Part shown: positions 22,413 to 33,210 of the stretch, in pieces
Layout: each line of letters opens with the position of its first letter
How positions within the stretch are numbered: position 1 is the first letter of the stretch
NCBI RefSeq assembly: GCF_032854445.1
Contig: NC_088304.1
Coordinates: forward strand, 29,521,732 to 29,585,731
DNA: 64,000 bases
Reading direction: 5' to 3'
From: Liolophura sinensis
Taxonomy: Eukaryota; Mollusca; Polyplacophora; Chitonida; Chitonidae
The notes under the pieces: model-generated
The model's input: the letters and a program-made list of their open reading frames with translations, nothing else
Told to the model about the DNA's origin: nothing
Databases searched by the model: none
Position numbers and translations under genes: made by a program

Positions 22413-22506
22413 ACCTCCAGATGACCGTGGGTTTTCCTCGTGCTCTGTCCGGTTTCCTACCAACATAATGTTGGCCGCCGTCGTGTGAATGAAATGAATG
22501 ACAATA
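22413..22506 (+). mobile_element. SINE 3' fragment
   Basis: Contains gaccgtgggttttcctcgtg, ctctgtccggtttcctacca and ataatgttggccgccgtcgt. It lacks the head, and the terminal gtacggcgtaaaacacc block is degraded. Confidence 0.78.
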
Positions 22507-22850
22507 AATTTCTGTGAAATTAACTTGCAGTAATGAGCTTATTTCGTACATGGACAAGATGAAGTATTACTAAGCCTTCGACCCTGTTTATGGCTGTTTA
22601 TTACCACAGTAGTTATTACCGATAAGCATATCCATGTGCACGTTTAACACATAATGGCTGTAGTCATACCAAAAAGATAGACCATGCTTAAATATAAGGA
22701 AAACTATGTGAAAACTAACACGAAGAGTTTACCTCAGCCAGACTTAGCATGTAAACGGTATTGTCATTTCGTCATCATTTTGTGCTAGATTTCGTGATTT
22801 AGATAAAACTAGGACAACTTATTTCACATTACAGTATCTGTCTTTTATAT

Positions 22851-22990
22851 GCATTGTCATGCTCAAAACTCTTCTTGAGTTAAATTTGTAGTCATCAACA
22901 GAAAACATGCCAAGAGCTTCGCAGATAACACGACAGAGAAAGAATGTCTGCCAAGGAATTACAGAAAAACACGCCGAGCTACTTCAGTAA
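22851..22990 (+). promoter_or_regulatory. putative promoter-proximal region and overlapping uORF of the synthetase gene
   Basis: A TATA-like tttatatgcattgtc at about 22851 is conserved in copy 2 of the duplication (tctatatgcattgtc near 30160). An upstream ATG at 22907 opens a 27-codon frame that overlaps the main start (22944) in another frame and ends with TAA at 22988-22990. It has A at -3 and could lower translation of the main frame. Transcription start is inferred, not shown. Confidence 0.4.
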
Positions 22991-24650
22991 TCCGCACAAG
23001 ACTCCGTACGTGTACCGAACAATTCCGGATGCGGTGCAGAACTGGGCAGATCTTCGTCCTAACACGGCTGCTGTCGTTGTCAGAGATTTGGGGAAACCGA
23101 GGCAACTTCTCACATTTCAACAGTTAGCACGAGATGCCAGAGTATTCGCGGAGAGCTTGGTGCGTGTGGGTCTTAGACCTGGTGAAAATGTGGCCCTTTA
23201 CGTACGGAACAGCGCGGAATGGATGGTGGGATTTTGTGGGGTTGTAATGGCGGGGGGAGTCGCTGTTACGGCCATGTCATACCATCCGGGCACTTGTGTC
23301 CGGGCAGCGACAGAGGTGAATTGTAGGTTCATCATCCTGGACATCCGCGAGGCACAGAGGCTCCAAGATCCTCACTTGCTGGATGATGACATTCAGGCGC
23401 AGTGCAATACCCATAACTTTGACACCAAGGCAATCATTTTAGTGCAGAATTCACCGAAATCACGGCGTTTTATGGGTTTTAGTGACTTGGTTAAAAGAAC
23501 AGACGACACAGCGGGTCAAGTGACACTGCCTCTCCTCGATCCGGATGGCATCTGCCTGATGTTCCCCACGTCTGGGACAACTGGGAAGAGCAAATATATG
23601 CTTCATTCTCATTTTGCCATCATCAACGGTTCCAAGGCGGTTGCTGATAGGGTAGGTTTGAGCCCGGGGGATGTGTTCTTCACGGATAGAGCTATGGGAT
23701 ATTCTGGTGGGTTTCCCAGTTATGTGTTCTCAGTTGGGATAACAATGCTGTTTGTGCAAACCATGCCAATACCTTCAACGGAAAGTGTAGAGTTTCTGAT
23801 GTCAGCGCTCAAAGAGGAACAGGCAACAAGTGGTTTCTTCCCACCATATCTGCTGTTCGACCTGGCCAGGTTGGATAGTCGAAGCGATGAGAAGTGTTCA
23901 AAACTTCGGAAAGTGATGCTAGGAGGCCAAGTGCTACAGCGACAGATGTTTGAGACGTTGCATCGTTTTGCAGAAAAACCTGTTTGCATTTACGGTATGT
24001 CTGAACTTTTCGGGTATTTCACCACTAAGCCTGGCGAGAACATCCTGCCTAAGGAAGAACTTACATATTTGCCTTGTGAAGGGATACAAGTGAAGATTGT
24101 CGATGACTCTGACAACGTGGTTCATGTGGGTACAGAGGGAGAAATCTGTATAAGAAGTTTCTCTTTGTCAAGAGAGTATTTCGGCAAGGATATATCGCCA
24201 CTGTTGGACTCGAAAGGATGGTACCACACAGGTGATATGGGAAGATTGACAAAATGCGGCCACCTAACGATTAGTGGTAGAAGAAAGGAGATTATCAAAA
24301 GAGGTACTTTCATAGTTTATCCAGCAGCCGTGGAAAATCCTCTTCGTGATCACCCAGATGTAGAGGAAGTGTATGCAGTGGGCGTCCCTGATGTGAGATT
24401 GCTGGAGGAGGTATGTGTTTGTATCCTCCCCAAACAAGGCTCAGAACTGACAGTGGAATGTATCCGGTGCTTTGCCGAGCAGGTTTTCCAGCCCGCTCTT
24501 TCTCCAGACAAGCGTGGTTTAATGCCAGGGTATTTTTTCATCATGGATGACATTCCACGTTTAATAACTGCGAAAGTAAACAGGCGAGAGCTTAAGCAGA
24601 GGTGCGTTGAGCTATTAAAATCACGTAGTGGAAGGGAACATGTGGCATGA
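22944..24650 (+). CDS. acyl-CoA synthetase, ACSF2-like (ANL superfamily), single exon
   Basis: A 568-residue adenylate-forming enzyme of the ANL superfamily. It would activate a carboxylic acid with ATP and join it to CoA; the substrate cannot be read from sequence. Motifs in order: the P-loop PTSGTTGKSK at residues 208-217 (the family usually has TTGxPKG, so Lys-Ser replaces x-Pro), YGMSE at 350-354, GWYHTGD at 425-431, hinge GRRKEIIKRG at 445-454, and the catalytic lysine K544 in ITAKVNRREL. The N-terminal SYFSNPHKTPYVYRTI resembles the start of ACSF2-type enzymes, which are often about 600 residues and mitochondrial; no clear targeting peptide is seen here. The frame has no intron, suggesting an intronless lineage or an old retrocopy. 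All key residues are present, so it is probably active. A poly(A) signal AATAAA lies at 25012. Confidence 0.92.
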   Translation: MSAKELQKNTPSYFSNPHKTPYVYRTIPDAVQNWADLRPNTAAVVVRDLGKPRQLLTFQQLARDARVFAESLVRVGLRPGENVALYVRNSAEWMVGFCGVVMAGGVAVTAMSYHPGTCVRAATEVNCRFIILDIREAQRLQDPHLLDDDIQAQCNTHNFDTKAIILVQNSPKSRRFMGFSDLVKRTDDTAGQVTLPLLDPDGICLMFPTSGTTGKSKYMLHSHFAIINGSKAVADRVGLSPGDVFFTDRAMGYSGGFPSYVFSVGITMLFVQTMPIPSTESVEFLMSALKEEQATSGFFPPYLLFDLARLDSRSDEKCSKLRKVMLGGQVLQRQMFETLHRFAEKPVCIYGMSELFGYFTTKPGENILPKEELTYLPCEGIQVKIVDDSDNVVHVGTEGEICIRSFSLSREYFGKDISPLLDSKGWYHTGDMGRLTKCGHLTISGRRKEIIKRGTFIVYPAAVENPLRDHPDVEEVYAVGVPDVRLLEEVCVCILPKQGSELTVECIRCFAEQVFQPALSPDKRGLMPGYFFIMDDIPRLITAKVNRRELKQRCVELLKSRSGREHVA

Positions 24651-25020
24651 TTGTTTAATTAGCATGTTACGTCGTGGAAGTAAATAATTCACAGAGCATT
24701 CTTATGCGAGTAAAGTGGCAAGTGTGGTTGGGGACTTAAATATTTTGGTTTGGACCCACGTAGCTATAACAATGCTGAGAGTAGACGTATATTGTTGTCA
24801 TAGTAAGAAGAATTCGAAATTATTTTACTCTAAGGGTGTTCCCGTGATTAAACACGGTAATTCTGAAGTGAATAGCAGATACCTGTCAGTTTTTTTTTCA
24901 AACATTGCCCAGCATTGCTAATTTGAGAAAGTCAAGGTACAAAGGACTGTTGAGAATTTTGAATTACTTTTTTTTATAAATTATGAAAGAGATATATGTT
25001 TTGTGAATTTTAATAAAAAC
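24651..25020 (+). other. probable 3' UTR of the synthetase gene
   Basis: Non-coding sequence ending with AATAAA at 25012-25017, giving a 3' UTR of about 0.37 kb. Much of it is recognisable in copy 2 of the duplication (30330-30660). Confidence 0.6.
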
Positions 25021-26990
25021 AGTGCACTAAGCCTTGCCTGTGTTAAGAGTATTTGACAATTGAAAATGAGGCTTGTTCGTGAGGACGTCAAAGAACGTGC
25101 AGAGACTGTCCGATCAATCATCAGTTTGCTACAGGGTCGTGCAGATCAGAGGGTCCACACGGGGGAAACACAGTTCATGAATATTTATCAGTGACATCTC
25201 ATTCGGTCCACGCAACTGGTGACCTCAGGATGACCTAGCCTATAAAGGTCACACTAGGGCAGTTCAGTTGGACAGATTCATTGCGTCAGCCAGAAGGCAA
25301 TGTTGAATTATTCATAACGAAGTGTTTTCGGGGAAGACACAATGCCCTGAGATATAAACGAGTGTTTTTAGAGGGTTTTGACGGATGAGTTGCTTACAGC
25401 GTAAATCGCATCAGTCTGGGTCATCAGTTACAGGAATAAAGATCAGAGATCAACGTGATAGTGGGTTTAGCTTAAAATTCATTTCAGTTTTAAAAGTGAA
25501 TATTAACAGCAATAATAACAGTTTAATTGGAAATACACTGATTTAATATTTTCTGTAAATCTGTTTTACACAAAAGCTGATTCGACAAGTGTAATGTATT
25601 AGGCATTATTGTATATCTTGAAAACTGACTTGTTGATTATTTTGGTCATTATTTTGTGGAATCTCTTTTAAGAACGTGTTTTAACCCTTTTTTACAAAGG
25701 TTTTTTACATATTTAGAATACTCGGATGACTTTAAATTGCGTTTTGCCGTAGAGGAAAGGGAACTGCCATCTAAATGCCGGTTAGTCTCATCGAAGATTA
25801 ACGAGCTAATGGGCGTTATCTCAAGGAGACCAACCCTTCTGCCATTGTCACGTGTTCTCCACTATCTCTGACTTCCAGTTTGCCATGCTTCTCCGAGGCC
25901 TTATTCGCCACCGTAACGATGGTGTGTGAACAAGCTTACAGGCGAATCTATTAACCACTTCAAATTCCACGGAAGACAAATATCGTTACTTCATTAGAGA
26001 CGCTGCCGCAAAATATACCGCCATGTACCAGAGTTATCTGCGTACATTCTGTGACGTATTTTTTTCCAGTTAAAGACGAAATTTGTGTCTTGATTTTGTC
26101 TTAAAATAAGCAAATCCACTCTTCATCCATATTGTCATGTTAGGATGTTGCAAAGGTGTTGTAACAACAAGGCCATAAAAATATTCACGTTCCACATGAC
26201 TCAAAATCAAAACAGCCTGTCTAGGATTTGAAACTTCACATCCGTTCCCCACATAAAGTCGCAGTTGCTATGAGGTTAGGCTAAGTACATGTGCACGCTT
26301 ATTTTACTATAGTAAACCACAGATCACGAACTTCATCCATATACAAGACATTAGTGGGTTTCATCCAAACTTTTACAACAAATATCATCTCAGACAGGTA
26401 GATGTTACGAGTGTCCTGTCAAAAACAAACTCATGTCTTTGGCTCATAGATTGGGCAGACCGGCCACAAACGGCTTGTCTGTCCTAACACGACTCTAGTC
26501 ACTGGAGACAGATTTAAACCCACTGACAGCGGATATTTGATCTGGTTTTAGAAGTTCGGTAAAGTCAATATATGTCAGGATCTGCTAGCGTCCATTTTTC
26601 TGTCAGTTACTCTGATACTCTACTATGTAAGGAATATTTTCTGACCGAGATGCCATGCAATACAACTCTTGTCGGGTTTCTAAATCGATACAAAGAACGA
26701 TGTTTTAGCCCTCGTTTTAGATTGCCTCTTATCTCATCGTTACTCGGTTGACAGCGCTTATCTTGGGTAAATAAGTGAGAATCACACCATGTTTCTTTGC
26801 CTACTTCGGTAGAAATCGGCAGAAATAAGAGCAATTTCAAACAAATGGTCTTGTAAAGAATTCCACTGTCTGTAACTTGATAAATTGCTACGAACAGTTA
26901 CATGCTGATAACAGTTACATGCTGATAACTGGTGCCAAAACTCGACTGAGTGATGTCTGTGACAAGCGCTGATATATGACATGTTATACG
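25021..26990. other. intergenic part of duplication copy 1
   Basis: No gene seen. 26310-26580 belongs to dispersed module F, also present at 32660-32900, 34645-34890, about 47410-47570 and 52310-52480 (the last two in reverse). An 18-bp tandem doublet (acagttacatgctgataa) lies at about 26895-26932. Confidence 0.55.
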
Positions 26991-28169
26991 AGTTCAGTGG
27001 TTGTCACGGTGAGTTTGTTTTGACAGATGGTATTAGTTTATCAATATGATATAGTGTTAGGTTCGTGTAATGTAACCGACTGTCTCAGAATGGAAACGTT
27101 TTCTTTGAAGTCACCATCCCTGCTTAACGAATAACAAACTGAAGACATTTTAAGCAAAAAGTCTGTGCGATAATTTCCGCTTCAAGGAATTGGCAAGAAT
27201 TATCAACGTTGAATCGACTTTTAGATTTATGTAGTGTCAATGCAGGAATAGTCTAAGAATCCCCGAGGTATACAGCCTTTGCTTTGTTCTTATCTGAAAC
27301 TCGTGAAGGGCATAAAAAGCCACATGTGTCCCAGATACCTTTCTAGAAGATATAGAATACTTTCTGTACACATTAAATTGTATATGGCATGTGGTTTCCG
27401 TCTGAATTTGTAAGACTTCGAAAAAACGCGGGTGTTTTATCTGCAAGAAAAGCGGACGTAGATATTCTCCGTGAATATTACAGGCTTATCGAAGTTCTAT
27501 TTTCATCCATCAGGACGTGTGAACCAACTTCACTTCAACATTTCCCTTCTACAAAGGTCCCCCTAAACTGTGAAAAAACGTATTTTTCTCTACCGCTTGT
27601 GAATTTCACGAGCAAAACTATACAGAAATAGTGACGTATTACGAGTTAAAAACCTTACACCGACTTGTTTTACGTGTTATGCTCTAAGGAAAGGACATAA
27701 ACGATTATGGCCACATATTGTATGGAACACCTTTTTATGAAATGTATTTTTATTTGAATCGAAGATAATGAACTCAAAGTGCTGGCTGGCGTGCATCGCC
27801 CCATTGGGGCGCAAAATGCCATTACAAATTCCCCCCCCCCCCCCTCCTTTTTACATGTTATATTCGCCATAAGCCCCATTGCTGTTTCGAGTCGTAGATC
27901 AGTGCGTATGTGCATCCACAGGGTGGGCAATGCGTGGCTGGGACAAATAAAAGCAGCCTTTTTCCTGTTTTTATGTGTAATTTCCTGTGGCTTCGACTTG
28001 GAACTAATGTGAGCACATGTAAAGTCTGGTGTGGTAAACTCACAAATAAAATGTTTTATTACACAATGAGGATGGACTCTTAACCCCAAGTCTGCTATCG
28101 GATTTAGACCCCTTGACGCTAGGCATTCCTAGACGTTCTTTGGTTGTAGAAACTCATCATCTGTAAATG
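26991..28169. other. intergenic between the duplication copies
   Basis: No supported gene. A poly(C) run of 14 bases lies at about 27831-27844. 27385-27480 resembles 19110-19260. The 139-codon minus-strand frame (27670-28089) is low complexity over the poly(C) run and resembles nothing. Confidence 0.45.
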
Positions 28170-28460
28170 TGTAGCAGGTCGGGCCCATTGTATACTTATA
28201 GTGCTGCCTCACTTGAAGGACATGCCGAACACGACAGACACGGCGTTTCACTCAGTCACATTAAACTGACACCGATCAGACCAGTGCATAGTTCATCTTT
28301 AATTCTGAGTGCCAAGCCAAATAGTGCCAAGATTACCGATGGCAAGGCCTTACGTATGACTGCATACGGAACTGAACCCCGTAATTACCGTTACATTTCT
28401 TAAGAGGTGGAGCCTATACCCTACGACACCATGGCAGGTACCGGTATTTCACTGTAGTAG
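28170..28460 (+). repeat. dispersed repeat family C, plus orientation
   Basis: Starts near gtgctgcctcactt and continues with acggcgtttcactcagtcac, attaaactgacaccg and ctgagtgccaagcc. It is homologous to 20230-20460 (reverse) and 39150-39310. The family seems to be a moderately repeated mollusc element; its class is not clear. Confidence 0.7.
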
Positions 28461-30261
28461 ACAGGTCTCAGACCGAAATGTTTATGGCGCACTCCAGGCA
28501 ATCCTGTAATGCACCTATAAAGCTGCCCTGCAACGTGTAAAGAAAGAATTAAACCTGAGTACTTGTGTCAATAAAACAAGTAAATTCATGTATACGACAT
28601 TTACTTGGCACTGATTCACGTTGTAAACAGGGATTTGAGGAAGTGCCATCTGGTCGAAGTCAAAAGGGATTCCGGGGAAACTGTGAAATACATTGGACAT
28701 GGTCTTTACATTAACATGGGCTTCACATACAAATATAGGTACTTGTAGTGTGCGCAGCTGTCGGATATTGTCATGGCGGATTTGTAATATGTACGACCAA
28801 GTCATACACCAGAGAACACCGAGAGCAAAATTAAAACAATAAATAATTCCTGGTCTGGAACATAAAACGTGCTTATTAATAAGTGCTTATTTGTGATTGT
28901 ACACGTCTTTACACTACCAGACTACGGTTGAAATATGGGGGTCCGCCGTGGGTGAAGCATAAATCAGGGGAATTACATGTCTATGTGTAAATCACGGAAG
29001 GTGTGGTGTTCCCCGTGATGTACAATCAGGCGTCCCCAAGCACCTAACACGGGTTCGTCATCAGATCATAAACACTGAGGAAGCTGACACGCGCAGACTA
29101 ACGACCTATAGTTAACTGTGGCTATAGATTCAGGGGATTTACTGTTGTGCTCTACTTTGAAAGCTCATTACATCTTACTCGTGATACAGGAGCAAAGTTA
29201 AGACGATACTTTCTGTAGCATTATGGGGTTTTCCTTCCTGAGAAACGTGTGAATTCAAACTAATTGACTCATGTTGATTTTTAAGCCTTCGATTGTGCAT
29301 GTCTTTGATTTGTGTCAGAAATGCGGTCGGTAATGGTGATGTCAAAATGGTGATGTCAATGTGTTTGAAACCAATCAGTTAATCAATAGCAAAGCTATTA
29401 ATCAATAATTGTCATCCATTTACCATAAAATCAGTAAAAGTGTTATATGAGACGTATAAGGAAAGCCTTCTAACCCACCGCGGCTGCTAAGTTAAGAGAC
29501 GGTATGTTAAGTTCTTGCCATTAACTGTCAGCTGTCGAAAAAAAATCGATGTGTGTTACAAAACACTGTGGAATTCATCGATCCATCAAGACATATTACA
29601 TTCAATTTAGGAAGCGTCTTCATGTCAAACGATTGGTTTAGTAAACAAGTATGCACAAGCAGTTTTTGTGAGTGATCTTTCTTTGCTTCCAAAAGAAGAT
29701 TAAGAGAAAATGAGACCTGACGAAGAGAACAGCATTACTATACCTGACAACGTACATTGGAACATGAGAGTGGCGCTTTCATTAAGTCGGGGTAGATTGA
29801 TTATCACACACATCGCTTAACTTCAATCAATCCAGTCGAAAAACACCCAGGATCTTTATAGACGATAAAGTCGTCCCTTGCGCTAAAAAAAATCACATTT
29901 GTGACTTTAACTAACACACCAACGAAAGAACTTCGCACAGCTTAAGCATGCTTGCTATAGAGAATATAAATCTTCCATTTTCTCTCCTGCTTACCCACGG
30001 TACATATTCTAGAAATGTACCAGGTTTTTGTTGTCAAGAAGAAGAGAATTAGATATGGCGTCAATTCGTCGGCATCATGCGCCAAATTTCGTGATTAGGG
30101 CCAGCAACGTCTTTCATAAAACAGACAACTTAATTCGCATCACCATATCTGCCTTCTATATGCATTGTCTATAAATGTATGTAGGAAAGGGTTTTAGGTC
30201 GTTCACAGCAATTTTTCAATGTCCCGTTGAAATCGTGATACTCCCAGTTTGATAATTGTGA

Positions 30262-30320
30262 AAGTTAACATGCCAGAGATTAAGCAGAGATATACTGATC
30301 TATTAAAATGACGTGTAGAT
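30262..30320 (+). pseudogene. remnant of the acyl-CoA synthetase gene in copy 2
   Basis: After ttaacatgcc, matching the 5' UTR just before 22914, the sequence jumps to gagattaagcagag and ctattaaaatgacg, matching the last ~20 codons of the synthetase (24588-24630). The remaining frame reads E-I-K-Q-R-Y-T-D-L-L-K and then a stop. Both breakpoints in copy 1 carry agagctt followed by gcag (22912-22924 and 24590-24601), so a deletion between short matching sequences explains the structure. Confidence 0.8.
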
Positions 30321-31267
30321 GAGAAAATGTTGGTTGATTGTCAAATTTGCATCTTATAAAAAGTCGGTGAAGTAAATAATTTATACAAATTTCCCATGCG
30401 AGGAATGTGTCAGGTGTGGTTTTGTTTTTCAATATTTTTAGTTTGGACACATGTAGCTTAAATACGTACTTTGTTGTCATAGTAAAAGAGATTTTAGATT
30501 ATTTTTTTTTACTCTAAACGTGTTTCCGAGATTAAATGCTGTAAAACTGAAGCGAACAATAATTGCCAAGCAGTTCGGTTTAAACATTGACACTGCTAAT
30601 GTCATATGGTCTGTATATATGTGGAGGTCCAAATGAGTGTTGATAATTTATGGAAAGGATGTATGTTTGTGAGTGGTACCTAAGAAGGCAGGAAAATTAC
30701 TTTTAAAACAAATACGAAAAATGTAATAGAATCTGGGTTCTGCATCTTGATTATGTCAATCATAATTGGCATTAGTGAAAATGAGGCTTGTTCGTGATGA
30801 CCTTACAGGAACTGTACACAGACTCTCTGATCAAACAATATTTTGCTACACACTTCATGGCATTATTGATCCGTCAGCCGAAAATGAACCCGTTTCTTTA
30901 AGATTGTGTTGCTAAACATGTTTATGAGGTGTCGTTTAGATCAGAGATTCCATATTGGGATAAATGATACATGAATATTCATAAAAGAGGTCTCATTCTA
31001 CTCGCACAACTGATGACTGCCGGATTACCTCATATGTATACAAGGTCGTACGATCGCAGGGAAGACACAATTGTCAAGAAAAATAACCAGTTGTTTTAGC
31101 GGCTTGTGCATGTCTCACAGGTCACATCAGATTTGGTCTTCAATTTCTTCCAGGAAAATCAGAAAAATCGCAATTCCGTAAGAGAGGGTCTGGCATAAAG
31201 TGCTCTACTTCCCTACTGGCTATATTAAGTTTTCAGTTTCTGGTGCAATTGGTATAACTGTAGAAAT

Positions 31268-31395
31268 ATTTAATTATTTATTTCGATTGGTGTTTTACGC
31301 CGTACTCAAGAATATTTTACTTATACGACGCGGCCAGCATTATGGTGGGAGGAGCTCGGACAGGGAAAACACACGACCATCCGCAGGTAGACAGT
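31268..31395 (-). mobile_element. SINE lacking its head, reverse orientation
   Basis: Contains cgattggtgttttacgccgt, actcaagaatattttactta, gcattatggtgggaggagct and acacgaccatccgcaggt, then stops. It lies inside the extra segment of duplication copy 2. Confidence 0.85.
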
Positions 31396-31479
31396 AGTAA
31401 TAAGAGCACAGTAATTCAGTCAGACGTGAACACAAAGGCACTTGAGTTATCCTTTCCAGGGAATAACGTAAAGCTCCAA

Positions 31480-31790
31480 AAAGATGAAGAAAAAAAAGAG
31501 AAAAAAAAAATAGGAAAAAAGAATAATTATGACAGTCTTAATTGTCATAAAGCTCCAAAAAGATGAAGAAAACAAGAAAAAAGAAAAAAATCACACAGAA
31601 AAAAGAATAATTATGACAGTCTTAATTGTCATAAAGCTCCAAAAAGATGAAGAAAACAAGAAAAAAAACAGGAAAAAAAAATAATTATGACAGTCTTAAT
31701 TGTCATAAAGCTCCAAAAAAGATGAAGAAAACAAGAAAAAAGAAAAAAAAACACACACAGACAAAAAAGAATAATTATGACAGTCTTATA
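31480..31790. repeat. A-rich tandem repeat with a small palindrome in each unit
   Basis: Four units of about 70-80 bp: gaataattatgacagtctta, attgtcataaagctccaaaa, agatgaagaaaacaag and a variable A/AG-rich run. Each of the first three units holds tatgaca...tgtcata, a potential 7-bp stem. Lysine-rich open frames here are by-products. Confidence 0.85.
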
Positions 31791-33210
31791 TCTGATAATG
31801 TTTTGATATTTTTAATAGACATACACATTCCTCCAATGGACTTTAATGGCTGCTGCGGACAAGGGGTAGCCAATCTCGTCCATTTGCACTCATAATATAT
31901 CTTCCGGGAAAGGTACAACTTGTGGAAGTGATAACCATTTGAATGTTAGTTTCCCATACAATCAGCAAAACTTGGTGAGGTATGTGTGGAATTCAAAAAC
32001 ATGACAAAGCTAATGCATGTTGGTTTTTGTTGGGAGATTTTCTTCTTGTATGGCATAAAAAAACATGGAGATTAGGTAATAAAAAGCAACTTTTTCTCGT
32101 TTTCGGGGGATTTTTTATGTTATTCGTTATGTAAACTGATTTTCCACTGAAACCGCCATACGTTTGTCTTCTGTCTCTGTAAAATGAGCAGATAAGCAGT
32201 TTTCCAACTGCAAATCTAAACGAAGACAGCAAAGATCAAAACATCTTGCCTCGACTTTTTCTCTTTCTTTATTTTCATCCAGCGTTTCATGTTAGGAGTG
32301 TTTTGTACCGACTTTTTCTCCATAATCGCAGCTTATCGCCCGCATGTCAAATGATCTTATACCTCGGGGATTCCATAATCTCTGTGACACTGGACTTAAT
32401 ATGTATAACTGAATAAAGCGGACTTGGTTTATTACAAAAGACACTTTTGGTGTGTCCTTGATGCAGCAGTTTGAAATTCTAAAAGCATGACAGGAGCGTA
32501 TCCGGAGAGTTCCTTGGACAAGAAGTTCGACAAAATGCTCTCAGGACCCTAAATACGAAACAGCCGGTCTCGGATTCGAACTTCAACAGATGATGTTCGC
32601 AGATAACGTCACAGTTTCTGCGATATTAGACTAAGTTTATTTGCTAGATTCCCTGATTATCTTAAGCCACAAATCACGAACATCATCCACAAGTTTATCA
32701 CAAACATCATCTCAGACGGATGATGTCATTAGTTTTCAGTCAATAATAAACTCTTGTCTATTCCTGTCTTATGCTTGTCGGCCACAAATGGCTTGGCTGT
32801 CGCAACACGATTCTAGTCCTGAGAGCAAGGCTTAAGCCCGCTGATGGGAGATATCTGAACAGGTTTTAGCAATTCTGTAAAATCAATATATGTCAAACGC
32901 CCAGTTCCCTGCCAGTCATTCCGATACACCACCATGTAAAGAATGCCTTCTGCCACACATTACAACTCGTACAACGAACAATTTTAACCTTCTTTTGAAA
33001 TTGCCTATCATTTGTCCGTCAATCAGTTGCCTAGGCTTATTTTGGGGTAAACGACTAAAACTTACATAACATTTATTATGCGCTTTATTCTGGTTTTAAG
33101 TACTTTGAGACATCGGTATTTGGAAAAAAATCAGTTGCAAGTAAATAGGCTTGTAAAGAATTCCAATGTCTGCAGCTTGATAAATTGCTACGAGCGATTA
33201 CATGCTGAAC

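Larger units (their letters stand above)
20860..26990 (+). repeat. segmental duplication, copy 1 (contains the acyl-CoA synthetase gene)
   Basis: Collinear with 28530-33210. Shared landmarks include the block at 21270-21455, the cagttaatcaata.c.aa region, the tatatgcattgtc promoter-side motif, the sequence just after the stop codon, gaaaatgaggcttgttcgtg, the ccacaaa.ggcttg.ctgtc block and ttgtaaagaattcca.tgtc near the end. Boundaries are approximate. It contains a SINE 3' fragment at 22413-22506 that copy 2 lacks. Confidence 0.88.
28530..33210 (+). repeat. segmental duplication, copy 2 (synthetase coding region deleted)
   Basis: Collinear with 20860-26990 but lacking almost the entire synthetase coding sequence. 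It has extra sequence at about 31265-32480 (a SINE fragment, an A-rich array and unmatched DNA). Average similarity to copy 1 is moderate, so the duplication is not recent. Confidence 0.87.

Noticed and set aside
23720-24553. Minus-strand frames inside the synthetase gene
   Set aside because: Antisense shadows of the real coding sequence.
27670-28089. 139-codon minus-strand frame
   Set aside because: Crosses the poly(C) run, overlaps another open frame on the plus strand, and shows no recognisable motif.
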